Assembly (NCBI GenBank): GCA_037957365.1 | Contig: JARHVA010000223.1 | Coordinates: forward strand, 4,302,001-4,366,000 | Direction: 5' to 3' | DNA: 64,000 bases | Source of the DNA: Torreya grandis | Taxonomy: Eukaryota; Streptophyta; Pinopsida; Cupressales; Taxaceae | In this document: positions 37,480 to 47,675 of the stretch, piece after piece | How positions within the stretch are numbered: the first letter of the stretch is position 1 | How the letters are laid out: each line of letters starts with the position of its first letter | Position numbers and translations under genes: made by a program | Notes under the pieces: model-generated | What the model saw: only the letters and a program-made list of their open reading frames with translations | Told to the model about the DNA's origin: nothing | Database searches by the model: none

Positions 37480-38200
37480 TTCATAAATTGTATAGGAGCC
37501 TTATGAGTGATAAGATTCCACATAGAGCCTATCAGACTTACCATTCTCCCAAGGGCATCAAAGATGTCATAGCTTGATGAGTGATAAGTTGCCACATGGA
37601 TCTTGATAGAATTTTTAGTCTCCTAAGGGCATCATATTGGTTAGAGTCCTAAGAGAGTTTGATGGATGATAATATTCTATGTGGATCTTGTCAAACTTTC
37701 TAGTCTCCTAGGGTTGTTAGAGATGTTAGAGCCCCTGGAGAGCCCAATGAGTGATAAACTATCATGTGGATCCTATTAAACTTGATAGTTTCTTAGGGGT
37801 GTTAGAAACTTTAGATCCCTAGGAGATATAGATGAGTGATAGGCTACCACTTGGAACTTGTCATAGTTGTTAGTCTCCCAAGGGTGTCAGAGATGTTATA
37901 GCCTAGGGAGAGCCTAACAAATGAGAAGCTACCATGTGGAACCTATCTAATTTACTTGTCTCCTAGGGGTGTTAGAGATGTTAGAGCCCTAGGAGAGATT
38001 GATGAGTGATAAGCTACTACATGAAACTTGTTATAGTTTTTAGTCTCTTAGGGGCTTAATAGTTGTCAGAGCCCTAAGAGAACTTGACAAGTGACAAGTT
38101 ATCACCTAGAACCTATTATAATTTTTAGTTTCCTAGGGGTGTTAAATAAGTTATAGCTCTTAGAGAGCTTAACCAACCATAGGATACCATATGACACTTC
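37480..38200. repeat. 85-bp minisatellite
   Basis: GATGAGTGATAAGCTACCA-like starts recur at 37507, 37581, 37665, 37751, 37836, 37921, 38006, 38091 and about 38176. From the third copy on the spacing is 85-86 bases. Each unit also holds CTCCTAGGGGTGTTAGA and GAGCCCTAGGAGAG. About 8.5 copies with roughly 15-20% differences by eye. Confidence 0.88.
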
Positions 38201-38437
38201 CATATAAAATGATAGGAAGGGTTTGGTATGTCTCAATTAAACTAAAAAGTAAGTACTGTCATAACCCAAGGCCAATTATAAAGAACCATGTGTCGCTTCC
38301 ATATGAGAAATTTAAAAATGGTTTATAATTGCTTAGATAAGTAAAATAAAGACACACTTAGACACATAAGTTGATAATAGGGTATCATGTGTACTTGTCA
38401 GGTCCACATGTACAACCATGGTACACAAAGAGGCAAA

Positions 38438-38442
38438 AGAGT
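38438..38442. other. Left target-site duplication of element C
   Basis: AGAGT here is identical to 50591-50595 at the other end of the element. Confidence 0.85.
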
Positions 38443-39839
38443 TATTGGGTGAATATTTTGTCAATTAGCTAAATGATGAGAAAAATAGGTCTCTTCAACC
38501 ATAGCATAGGGAAATTGGTTGACCAGATGTTTAGGTTTACTACATCAAAAGGGGAAAAATCTCTCCTCTCATCAAAGGGAGGTTCCTTGTAAATATGGAG
38601 GAGCTATATACTATATATATAAACAAAAAATAACACTCAAGGGTAGGATAAACCATCCATCTCTCTTTTTTTAGAGATGATGTTCAAAAATCAAAGGAGA
38701 AATCTTGATGAAATGATAGAAGACACTCCTCTTCTTTTAGAAGTGTTGTTCAATAGATAAAAGGAATCTTTCGGGTGATGATAAGTAACTGTAACAAGGC
38801 GTAGTAACACAATAGGATGAAATGAGGCACAAAGTCTCCATCTCAACTACCAAAGAGTGAAATATAAAAGACAATGAGGGCACAAAGTCATCCCAAGGTC
38901 TTTTACATAGAAATAAAATACGAAGGATAATGAGGGCACAAAGTCATCCCAAGATCCTTTACACAAGAATAGAAAAAGAGACAAACTAAAGATAATTGTG
39001 GTAGCACAAAGTCTCTCCACAACTAACTTCAGGACACCTTCCTGATCACTTTCACTAATTTTGCTAATTTAATAAAATGGATAAAAAATATATAAAGGAA
39101 ACAGACATAAGAAAAATTTCCCCAATAACCAAGTTGTTCTAGCACAAAGTCTAAAAAGTCACTTCTTTTCTTATTCAAATAATGAAATATGATCAACAAT
39201 CTGATCTCAAAGTCTCAGTAATGTCTTTCAATTTGGGTAGAGTTTCATTTCTAGTTATAGATCGAGATCCCTAAAATAATAAGAGAGAGTCCAATATATA
39301 GTGCTCCAAGAAAGACTTGGGCACTTTGTTTCACAAAAATGTGTTACAATGCATTCAATGCCTTTAATGCATTTTAAATTTTGTCCATGGGTTATGCTAG
39401 GATTGAGCTTTAGTTTTTAATATGGGCCACCTGATGTGTTTCTAGTTGTTCACTTTGCTTAATGCAAAAAAATGGGCCACGCCATTGAATGTTTGTGCTC
39501 TTCCAATGTCCACTTGATGGGCTACTTTACCTTCTAGAAACATATCTTATGCATGGATAATTTTGATATTTCTCCATATTTCCCCCTTTCCTTGCTATAT
39601 TTCATCCTTATCTATATGATCTGATCTCTCGGCTATCTCTTTAGCTAGTCACTGAATTTGTTCACTGGATCTATGCTTAAGCCTACAAGAATCAATAGTT
39701 ATTTCATTGTCAAAAATTTGATGTGTTCAGGTCCATCATCATTTGAAAGCCAATAGCTACTTGGTTGCCCTGAATTTGATGGCTGTGGGCCTGTCATGCT
39801 CCTTAGCATTTCCTTCATGTCTTTCGTATTTGCTTTGGC

Positions 39840-40315
39840 CACTTTTTACTATTCTTAATAAGTGACACATGGCACATTCCATTATGAAATAGGTAAGGAC
39901 ACGTGGCAACATCTACTTAACTTATAGAGGCTTTGGGGGCCTTTTGAGAGTCTTATGGATGATGACATGTTGCAACTTTTGTTGAACTCATAGAAACACT
40001 ATAGAAACATTTGGGACTCTTTTGAACTCATGCAGATGATGACACGTGGCATGTTTTGCTCGAGTTTAGCCACTCACTCGAGACCCACCATAGTCCTTAC
40101 TCAATAAAAGGAATAAGCTATGGATGTTGCCACTTGGTAGCCTTTGCCAAGCTTTGTAGATGACATGTGGCATGTTTTGATATTTTGAAAGTTACTAAAA
40201 ACTGTGTGTCAGAAGACGACACTTGGTAGCTTCCACTACAACTTTTTGAGGGACACATGGCAGCTTCTACTACAACTTTATGAGGGACACATGGTAGCTT
40301 CTACTAAAAATTAGG
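39840..40315 (-). repeat. ACGTGGCA-type repeats in LTR
   Basis: GACACGTGGCA occurs at about 39898 and 40041. GACATGTGGCATG, GGACACATGGCAGC, GACACATGGTAGC and GACACTTGGTAGC follow to 40300, mixed with CTTCTACTACAACTTTATGAG units. CACGTGGC is the plant G-box/ABRE core. The same block is in the other LTR at about 49100-49550. Whether it works as a promoter element is not known. Confidence 0.6.
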
Positions 40316-40804
40316 GTTTGATCTTTCCCAGAGGGAACTTACCCCTTAGGGTCTTGAGAAACAGTCCACTTTCCCTAGTGAGAGCCTCTCGCAAGGGTAC
40401 CTACCCTTCGAGATCTTTCGAGTGGCCTTCAAGCTTTTATTTTCTTAGTGGGATTTCTATTTCGGCAGACTTTTCCTTTGGACAAAAATTCTGAAGGAAT
40501 TCTTTCAGACAGTTTGTTTGAAGGAAATCTTCCTTTCCTTCATTCTTTCTTTCGGTGGGTTTTTGATTTTCATCAGGATTTCTCCCGGGGTGAATTTCTT
40601 CAGACAAAATGTCTGAAGGACTTATGTCTTGTTTACTTTTTCATGGGAACTTTTCTGAAAGAATTCCCTGCTCTTCATTTGGTCTTTGAAATGGTCTGCT
40701 AGTTCCCTGCCTGCCCTCCATAAGGGCACTTGTCCTTCAGGCTCTTGGAAGACCCCTTTGAACTTCTTGATTGAAAAAATGACTGTATTGAACCTATTTC
40801 TTTC

Positions 40805-41180
40805 CTATAGAGTCCATAAAAACCAACCTGTAGAGTCTATAGAAATGAGTTCGTAGATCTGGGGGAGTCCATAAAAGTGAGAAACTGGCCTGTAGAGTCT
40901 ATAGTTTTGAGGTATTGAGAGTCCATAGATTTGAGTTTGCCTACAGAGTCTGTAGAAATCAAGTCCATAGTTTTCTCTAACTTTGAAAGAGCCCATAGAA
41001 ATCTAGCTGGTAGAGTCTGTAGAAACCATTTGTGAAGTCTATAGAAACCAACCTATAGAGTCTGTAGAAATGAGTTCATAAAACTGGGGGAGTCCATAGA
41101 TTTGAGTCTGTAGAACTGGTGGAGTCTGTAGATATGGCTTGTAGAGTTCATAAAACTAGGCCTATAGAGTCTATAGTTTT
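40805..41180 (-). repeat. TAGAGTCTATAGAAA array in LTR
   Basis: About 16 short units such as TAGAGTCTATAGAAATGAG and GGGAGTCCATAGATTTGAG stand 15-35 bases apart. The 5' LTR carries the matching array at 50080-50455, so it existed before insertion. Confidence 0.8.
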
Positions 41181-41549
41181 TTGAAAAGCTTTAAAAATGG
41201 AGAATTTGAATGCACAAAACAATTTTTGGGAAGGGAAGAGATAATTTTGCCTGTGGGGCCAAAATAGTTCAAAATAGTTCAAATGTTGTTTGAAAAATGA
41301 TTGATATTTTTTGGGGTACAACATCTGGCTGTAGTTGGGGAACTTACTTTAGTTGAAAACTTGGAACAACTGAGGGGAGTAGAAACTGGAATCTCTAGTG
41401 CCTTGAAGTGTGCCATTGGGCTATGGAGTCATGCTACTCAAAAAAGAAAGGAAACAAAAACAAAAATGAAAGCACAAAAATAGGACTAAAGACTATAAAA
41501 ATATACATATGTACAAGCTGATCTTATCTAATACTTCATAGATTGAAGT

Positions 41550-42790
41550 GTTTCAGATGTTGCCCACTGTGAGGCAAGGAAAAGGGCATACCATCTTGAT
41601 ATTTTAGCAAGAAACTATTTTCACCATTGAGCTGATGAATAGTAAATGGGCCCCTCCAAAGGGAGTCAAACTTCCCATGCATCCCCTTTGGTTATCTTGT
41701 CTTGTCCCACAACAGGACTTGATCTCTAACCTGGAAATCATGGTTTTTTGCCTTTTGGTCAAAGAGCTTCTTTACCAGACTTTGATGGGCAGCAATTCGG
41801 TCCACCACCATAGTTCTCTACTCATCCAACTCAGTCAAGCACATGATCATTTTATCAAGGGGGATTTCATATGTCTAATCTTCAATTTCCTTAGCCAATT
41901 TTAATGCTATCAATTCCAAGGTGATTGGTATCTCAGCATTGATACCATAAAGAAGTTGGAAAGGAGACATACCAATTGCCCTCTTTGGTGTGATCCTATC
42001 TGTCCATAGAGCATCAACTAATGCTTTATGCCATGTCCTTTGGTTGTCATCCACCAGCTTCTTGATGATAGTCACCAAGTTCTTATTACTTGATTTAGCT
42101 TGTCCATTCCCTTGTGGAAAGTAAGAAGAAGCGTGGAAGAGAGTAATCCCATAGTAGAAACAAAATTATGTAATCTCGTGGGAAGTGAAACAAGCTACAT
42201 TATCAATAAAAATCTTGGTTGGGACCCCAAACTTGGAAATGATATTCTCCTTAAGGAAATTGCACACTAATTTTGAAGTAGCATGCTTGGTTGGGATAGC
42301 TTCCACCCACTTGGTGAAGTAGTCAGTTGCTGTAAGGACATAATAATGCCCAACACTTGAAGATGGGTTTACAGCTCTAATAAAATCAATTCCTTATTAT
42401 TGAAATGGTTCCTCTATGACCACTGGCTTAAGAGGTGGAGCAGCTAACTTGGGTCTCCCAACAAATTGTTGACATAGTTCACATTTTCTTACCCACTTAT
42501 ATGCATCTCGAAAAAGAGTTGGCCAGTAATACCTGGCCCACAAAATTTTATGGGCAGTCACAGGGGTAGAAAAGTGTCCTCCACAGGCTAGATTGTGGAA
42601 GGATTTCAAAAGTTAGCTTTGTTGCTCCTTGTCCACACAGTGAAAGAACACTCTATTGAGGCTCCTCTTATACAGGCCGTTGTCCCAAAGGACAAAATTG
42701 GTGGCTTTCAACTTGATAGTCCTCCTTTCTTTGTAAGATAGGTGAGTAGGTAACACACCATAAGTAAGGAAATGAACAATACCTAGATAC
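41550..42790 (-). pseudogene. Integrase of element C
   Basis: Read on the minus strand: the zinc region GGHFSTPVTAHKILWARYYW and CELCQQF; PFQ, two stops (TAATAA for TGG TGG), then GIDFIRAVNPSS with the first catalytic Asp; TDYFTKWVEAIPT; FIDNVACF with the second Asp; GNGQAKSSNKNLV, where the catalytic Glu (GQAES in relatives) is Lys; WHKALVDALWTDR; and at the end QVLLWDKTR, HGKFDSLWRGPF and LLKYQDG, the GPY/F-type C-terminal module. Besides the stops, the Glu-to-Lys change alone should abolish strand transfer. Confidence 0.9.
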
Positions 42791-42799
42791 CACTTATTC

Positions 42800-43320
42800 A
42801 TGGTAGAGACAAAGAGGACTGTCGATGTGTCTTCCACCTCTGCTTCTTCATGCTCTATTTCTTCTAGTTTGTTATCAACAATTAATTGGCATAGGCCTTT
42901 TCCCCATACCAGGTTTGTTGGATTGATGACTAAATCAAACTCCTGAATCTTTGCAATCCAATTGCCTCTTTTCATCCCAAACTCCTACTGAGTTAATATG
43001 GATTTGACTGTGGTATTAGGAACCAAGGCAGTAGTGTGAGAATTCAAGATGTAGAAGTGAAAATGTTTGACTGCCTTCACCAATGCATAAGCATGCTTCT
43101 CCATGTTTGAATACTTCAACTCATGAGCTTTGAGAGGATAACTCATGAATGAAATGGGAGATTCCATACCTTCTTTATTCTGTTGAAGTAGAATTGTTGA
43201 AAGCATGTGTTCAGAAGCATAACTATTTATGATGAACTCTTTGTTGTAGTCTAGACAAACTAGAATTGGGGTGTGGGCAATGGCAGTCTTGATATCCTCA
43301 ATTGATGACTTGCCTTCTTT
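42800..43320 (-). pseudogene. RNase H of element C (native copy)
   Basis: The frame reads IEDIKTAIAHTPILV, DYNKEFIINSYASEHMLS, SPISFMSYPLKAHELKYSNM and KHAYALVKAVKHFHFYIL, then WIAKIQEFDLVINPTN and GLCQLI. These are the standard landmarks after gypsy RT. SYASEHML stands where TDAS with the catalytic Asp is expected. The linker to integrase (GIVHFLTYGVLPTHLSYKER) follows. Confidence 0.88.
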
Positions 43321-44541
43321 GGTCTAGCTAAAGGTGGACTTCCCCTTGATCATGTTCACAATGTGTCGAGTCTTCTTAGCAAACTCACGGATGAACCTTC
43401 GTAAGAAATTCACATTTCCAAAGAAAGAGAAAACAACAATCTTACTTGTAGGCAAGGTAAGATCTTGAATAGACTTGACTCTATCTGAGTCAATATTTAT
43501 GCCTCCTTTGTACACAATGTGTCTAAGAAGTTTCCCCTCTGTTACTCCAAAAAATGACTTCTTGGGGTTCAAGGAAATTCCATTTTGGTGGCAATGCTCT
43601 AGTACTTGTTGCAAGTGGTGTATGTGATTTGGGCGATGTTTAGAAAAAATGGTCAAGTCATCAAGATAAACTATAATGAACTTACCCATTTCATCCTTGA
43701 AAGCAAGGTCCATTTCTCTTTGAAAGGTGGTACCAACATTTATCAAGCCAAAAGGCATCTTTCTATATGCAAACATGCCCCAAGGTGTGGTGAAGGCAGT
43801 CTTGTGTTGGTCTGCTTCACTAACTTCAACTTGATTGTATCCTGAGAAGTCATCTAGCATTGATAACATCTCTGAGCCTATCACTATCTAAAGTAATTGA
43901 TCCATGATGGGCAAAAGATAGTTATCCTTTAAAGATGACTGATTTAGATTTTTGAAATCCACATAGATATGAATTTTGCCATTCTTCTTCCTTACAGGGA
44001 CTATGTTGGTAATCCATGTGGAATGATGGATTGGGAAAATTATCCTAGCATTCAACATTTTTTATATCTTAGATAGAATAGTACCTAATATCTTTGGATT
44101 ATACTACCAAGATTTTTGCTTGTAAGGCACTGAGTTAGCCTTGAGAGGAATGTCATGGCAGATTTCATCAGGCCTGAGAGACTTTAGGTCATCATAAGAG
44201 TATGCTAAGACGTCCATGTATTGGCTGAGCAAAGTAGTAAACTTGAACCTCTCTTTGGGAGTGCAACATTTACCAATGTTAACCATCTTGGGATCTTTCT
44301 TGGTACCCAAATTTATCTGATCAAACCCCTGGGAGGAGCTTGAATCCATTTGTTGTTGTTTGATGAATCTATCATGTTTGTCAAACAACTTTTTGAGGGA
44401 AAATAGACCTTTGGGAATTTTATTCCCTTTGAGTTGCAAGAATTCTTCATTTGCATTTGAGTTCATTTTAGGAACTGATTCAAGCTTCTGAGGATTACTG
44501 TCTTCAAAGTGCAATTGTTTGAAGTTGTCTCTTTGTTTCAA
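43321..44541 (-). pseudogene. pol: Reverse transcriptase of element C
   Basis: Landmarks on the minus strand are LLSQYMDVLAYSYDDLKSL and ICHDIPLKANSVPYKQK (N-terminal part), MLSMLDDFSGYNQVEVSE, TTPWGMFAYRKMPFGLINVG, FIIVYLDDLTIFSK with an intact YLDD active site near 43672, ISLNPKKSFFGVTEGKLL, and FFGNVNFLRRFIREFAKK (thumb). The stretch 43885-44100 between the N-terminal part and the palm contains stops. A frame of 186 codons (43324-43884) is still open. Confidence 0.92.
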
Positions 44542-44639
44542 AAAGGCAATGATTTAGTTGTCATTGTTAAACACTTGCCAATGGTTGGCATTATCAGGCA
44601 CACTTGGTTGGAAGACTAGCTTGATGGTGTATTTTCCTC

Positions 44640-45065
44640 CTATGAAGTCTAGGTGAGGGACTAGGAGAGTTGCTAAAATAGCCAGTGCATCAGCTCAGTC
44701 ATTGAATTCCCTGGGTATGGTAGAGATGCTAAAAGTATCAAAGCTTTCAATTTGATCCCAAACTAGATTGTGGTAGTGGCATAATCTCTCATTTTTGGTT
44801 TGGTACAGGTTTCTTACCTAACAAACCACCAACTCAGCATCTCCTTTGGCATGAAGGAGTTTGACACCCTTGTCTTTAGTAGCTTTCAATCCAAGCAGAA
44901 GAGATTCATATTCAATAGTATAGTTAGTATTGCTAAATTACAACTTGTATGAAGAGGGAAAAATTATCTCCTTAAGGAGATATCAACACAATCCCAACCC
45001 CTAAACTGGTAGAGGAACAACTGCCATCAAATTCCAGCATCCATACCTTATTTGAAACTGATCCT
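44640..45065 (-). pseudogene. Archaeal-type RNase H between protease and RT (element C)
   Basis: On the minus strand VWMLEFDGSCSSTSLGVGIV gives the first catalytic Asp. After a stop and a frameshift near 44945 follow NYTIEYESLLLGLKATKDKG (Glu), LLHAKGDAELVVC (Asp), VRNLYQTKNERLCHYHNLV, and STIPREFND, a stop (TGA for TGG), then ADALAILATLLVP (Asp). All four acidic positions of the RNase H active site are visible. The domain ends about 100 bases before RT begins. It would remove template RNA during cDNA synthesis, acting from the N-terminal side of RT. Confidence 0.88.
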
Positions 45066-45249
45066 TTTTCAGATTTCTCTTTGCTTGAAAGGGGGAATTC
45101 TTCTGCATTTACATTGCATTCTATCATGTCTTCTACTATTCTATCTGAACTAATTTTCATATTTTCATTTTTAGGGGTTTCATCAGCTAAAACATGAGTA
45201 TCTTCTATGGTGAAAAAATAATTACCCATACCTAAAGACTCAAACAAAA

Positions 45250-45817
45250 TTTGGGCTTTAGGGGCTGATGTCTGAGTGACAACATATGTTTCTTCCTTTT
45301 AAGGAAATAACCTCTACATGATGCCTTTGACAAGGATCCTCACTTCAGATAGGTCCATGCTCAATTCTCCACCAACATCTTTGCAAAAAATTCACCCTAG
45401 AAGAATGCCATATGAGGCTGGAACATCAGCCACTAAGACTATCATCTTAATCCTTTTATTTGGGAATGCTACAAATGCAAATTGGGCATCCTTGATTTGT
45501 CCTAGCAGAGGTACTTATTTTTTATCCATGGAGAAACACCTCCCAAATGTTTTGGTCAGTGTGAGACCAAGAGATTTTTCCACTTTGGTAGGCATGACAT
45601 TGTCAAATGCACTTGAGTCTATGATGTAATTACTCAATTTGTGACCATTTATCAATAGGAAAACATAGAAAGGCTCTATTTTCCCAGGGGCAGCTAGAAG
45701 AGTAATGAAAAGATTGTTTGGGATGGGCATGTTCTTTGGGAAATCATGAGTTACCTTCTTAGCATCTTGTCTTGTAGGGATAGATTTATTCTTCACACAC
45801 TGAACTAACCTATCCAA
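45250..45817 (-). pseudogene. Protease of element C
   Basis: The frame 45817-45515 contains FPKNMPIPNNLFITLLAAPG, VFLLINGHKL and YIIDSSAFDNVMPTKVEK. DSSA is the place of the catalytic Asp-Ser-Gly-Ala, so the glycine is lost. After a frameshift the plus-strand region 45330-45515 gives KDAQFAFVAFPNKRIKM and VPASYGILLG, the C-terminal strand with the usual ILG. It lies downstream of gag as in other gypsy elements. Confidence 0.85.
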
Positions 45818-46366
45818 CTATTCAGGATTGGATTGTAAGAATTCAAATTCATACATTTGAATTTTGGTCTTTTTGACATGGTCGATTATGTCAAATAACT
45901 GAAATGTATTAGGAACAGAGGAAGGTAGTTCATCTTTCTAGTTTTTAGGAGGGGTAGGACTAGTCTATGGAATTGAAGTTGGAGATGGAGGAATGCTTGA
46001 TGTACTTAACTTTTTATTACTCATGGGGTCATTTGGTTGGAAAGGCAAATAAGTTTCTCATTTGGCAATTAAGATTTCAAGCTGAGAACTTTCTCCTATT
46101 TTTCCCTTATTAGCTTGCTGGGCTAACTGGTTCTAGGACTGGATGAATACAACATATGATCCATCAACTGCTTCACTTTTACCTCTGGGTTTATCTTAAT
46201 AATTTAGGAAACTAATGTTTGAGTCACCAGCTAATTCTTCTTGGCCTTTTGTAAGGAGATCAACATCATTTTCTTAGTTTAATTCAGGCTGGAAAGAGAA
46301 ATCAGATTCTATTTTGAGATATCCAATTGCTAAATTGGTTGGGAGTGCTTCAATGGCAATTTTCCC

Positions 46367-47245
46367 CTATGGGGGAGGAAGATGATTTGGTTGTCCTTGA
46401 TTTTTGGTAGTGTTGCCTTGGTATGACTGATTGGGGAATATCCTTCTTGTCATATTTCTATACAAAGGAGTTGAAGATATCCCTTGTGCCATTTGTTTTT
46501 TGAGAGATAACGACTCATTTTCCAGCTTTTGCACCATTGGATCAGTGGTACCTTTAGATGGATATTCAGAAGATGAAGAGGATTTACCTCTATTTGGATC
46601 TCTCCTTATCTTTCCTAACAAGATAAGGTCATCTTACACCTCAGTGGCCAAATCCTGAGCTGTAGTAAGGTCTATTTGGCTAGCACATCTCAGTAGAAAA
46701 CTTACTTTAGGTAGCTGAGAGTTGATAAAGAAACATTTAAGATTCTTAGGTATGGACTTAGTAATAGCAAAAATTTAGTTCCTCAATTTGTCGAGCTTGG
46801 CTATGAAATATCTCATTGGTTCATGAGGCTCCTTCTTCATTTGTGTGAGTTGAGCCAGCAGGGCATGTGCATCTTCTACAAGTTTGAATCTAACTTCAAA
46901 CTTGGCTTTGAGGGTGTTCTAGTCAGTCACTGATCTAGCCTACAGATGGTAGAACCAGTCTATGAAAACACTTTGTAGTGTTTCCATGAAAATCCTAACT
47001 GCCACATTCTCAAATTCCACTCCTATTATGCCACAAGCTATGCTGAAGGCTGCAATATGTTCGTCAGGATGAGCCTTCCCATCACCATAGAATTTGGGGA
47101 ATTTTTTTCTTGAACCACATGGTAGCTCATGTAGAGGTGGAGTTAAATTGAGTGAGCCAAAAGAATTACCCCAAGGACCTTGAACTACCATTGTATGACT
47201 ATGGAAAGGTGGGATGACAAATCTTAGAGGGGTAAGTATTGACAA
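46367..47245 (-). pseudogene. gag: gag of element C
   Basis: The first 101 codons from Met at 47245 are open: PRKKFPKFYGDG-like text (seen as SRKKFPKFYGDGKAHPDEHI), FSIACGIIGVEFENVAVRIF, METLQSVFIDWFYHL. After a stop, WNTLKAKFEVRF, EPMRYFIAKLDKLRN and a charged Ser/Lys-rich tail (46621-46367) follow. This is the typical plant gypsy capsid with its L-x-G-x-A-x-x-W equivalent at FIDWFYHL. I see no zinc knuckle before the protease region. It would form the virus-like particle. Confidence 0.88.
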
Positions 47246-47675
47246 ATATTTATTAATAGCAAAAATAGAGGCTTTGCCTGGTAATGGAGACTTGACTTTA
47301 GTAGGAGGAAAGCTCCTGGTTTGTTAGAGGTGAGATGGTGAAGGAAATAGATCAAAATTACTTTGTTGTACCAACTTGAATATAGGGTTGACAATACCTT
47401 TAGCCCTTTGGCTTCATGTATAGCATGGAGTTGCTAGATTGTAAAATAGAAATGGGAAAGAACTGGACCTACTTCAACTTGAAGCTTGAGGCTTCAAACT
47501 ATGCATTCTATTCCAGTTGGTGTGGAGGTGAAGGGAGATGGTAAGGCTATAATGATAATGGGTAAGACGTAGAATGGAGTCGCTAGAGTCTATAATGGAT
47601 AAGGGTAGGGACTACTTCAATCTAAAAATTGAGGCTTTAGAATGCATGTAAATCCCCATCAGAGTTACCAAAAAT
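47246..47675 (-). other. Leader of element C
   Basis: 430 bases between the 5' LTR and gag without an open frame. Confidence 0.6.
47653..47670 (-). other. Primer-binding site candidate of element C
   Basis: TGGTAACTCTGATGGGGA on the minus strand, starting five bases after the 5' LTR end. It resembles the arginine-tRNA type site I remember from Ogre/Tat elements (TGGCGACTC-like). This match is from memory and uncertain. Confidence 0.5.

Larger units (their letters stand above)
38443..41323 (-). repeat. 3' LTR of element C
   Basis: On the plus strand it runs from TATTGGGTGAATATTTTG to GGGGTACAACA and matches 47676-50590. In the first 235 bases I count about 22 differences by eye. It contains a 57-bp duplication (38871 and 38928, GATAATGAGGGCACAAAGTC), ACGTGGCA-type repeats and the TAGAGTC array. 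Confidence 0.9.

Noticed and set aside
37480..38200. CRISPR-like array
   Set aside because: Spaced repeats are present, but units are contiguous, diverged and 85 bp long in a plant-type repeat context; there are no unique spacers and no cas genes.
43606..43845. 79-codon plus-strand ORF
   Set aside because: Antisense shadow of the RT palm of element C.
45318..45629. 103-codon plus-strand ORF
   Set aside because: It is opposite to the protease of element C and has no motif.
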